From positions 1 through 6,424 of the forward strand of contig JABIZW010000124.1 of the NCBI GenBank assembly GCA_018666295.1: a stretch of DNA of 6,424 nucleotides, in the 5' to 3' direction. Within the stretch, counting starts at the first letter, position 1; each line of letters opens with the position of its first letter. This stretch comes from Halieaceae bacterium (GTDB taxonomy: Bacteria; Pseudomonadota; Gammaproteobacteria; Pseudomonadales; Halieaceae). The position numbers and the translations under genes are program-made. Below, one piece after another: positions 6,329 to 6,424 of the stretch. Below the pieces are notes generated by a model. That model was not told the DNA's origin, did not search any database, and saw nothing but the letters and a program-made list of their open reading frames with translations.

Positions 6329-6424
6329 CGCGCACACCTCTGAAACATCAGATCCCAAGCGCCGTGCCCTAAACGATGACCGCGGCGTTCAAATTTTGTC
6401 TCCGGTCGCGACTCAGGCCTGAGA
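6325..6424 (-). CDS. trmB: tRNA (guanine-N7)-methyltransferase TrmB, C-terminal end (cut by window edge)
   Basis: TrmB uses SAM to methylate G46 in the variable loop of tRNAs. Only the last 33 codons are visible. Read on the minus strand they give RPETKFERRGHRLGHGAWDL followed by MFQRCAR and a stop. This matches the conserved TrmB tail (E. coli ends RPVTKFE...RLGHGVWDLMFERVK), including the TKFE...G motif that contacts the substrate and cofactor region. The SAM-binding core lies outside the window. The minus-strand TAA occupies 6327-6325 and overlaps the hemW TAA (6326-6328), so the two genes share four bases tail to tail. trmB near hemW is also found in Pseudomonas. Confidence 0.92.
   Translation of the reverse strand, partial: LRPESRPETKFERRGHRLGHGAWDLMFQRCAR

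Noticed and set aside
6412..6423. 12-bp perfect palindrome CTCAGGCCTGAG near the right edge
   Set aside because: It lies inside the trmB coding region and has no loop or T-tract. It is most likely chance codon use, and the window ends one base later so its context cannot be judged.
1..6424. Search for a mobile element, defence system, CRISPR array or biosynthetic island
   Set aside because: All coding regions belong to conserved families in a conserved order with tight spacing. No transposase, repeat array, tRNA or atypical gene is visible.

Overview
The window is a chromosomal housekeeping block from a gammaproteobacterium of moderate GC content. Protein sequences look like relatives of Pseudomonas and of marine gammaproteobacteria, but the exact taxon is inference. 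Every gene is oriented and ordered as in the well-known Pseudomonas arrangement: pilT, diverging from yggS-proC-yggT-metX-metW-(DUF4426)-rdgB-hemW, followed by a convergent trmB. I recognise all coding regions, and almost every base is coding. I see no mobile element, CRISPR array, tRNA/rRNA or anomalous island.

Layout: 1-240 (minus) is the first 80 codons of pilT, the twitching-motility retraction ATPase. 241-297 is a 57-bp divergent control region with a 10-bp perfect palindrome at its centre. 298-6328 (plus) holds eight tightly packed genes: yggS (PLP homeostasis), proC (proline synthesis), yggT (membrane protein), metX and metW (methionine synthesis), a secreted DUF4426 protein of unknown function, rdgB (non-canonical purine NTP clean-up) and hemW (radical-SAM haem chaperone). 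Four junctions are 4-nt start/stop overlaps, and the widest gap is 24 nt, so one polycistronic transcript with translational coupling is likely. 6325-6424 (minus) is the 3' end of trmB, whose stop codon overlaps that of hemW.

How the genes relate: metX and metW form the clear functional pair (acylation of homoserine, with MetW as its usual partner). YggS buffers pyridoxal phosphate, the cofactor of the downstream sulfhydrylation/transsulfuration enzymes. HemW uses S-adenosylmethionine, which is derived from methionine. These links are suggestive only. The conserved order could equally reflect ancestral linkage of housekeeping genes. I found no convincing undescribed system. The points most worth a second look are the DUF4426 gene, the yggS start that lacks a ribosome-binding site, the central palindrome in the divergent promoter region, and the hemW/trmB tail-to-tail overlap.
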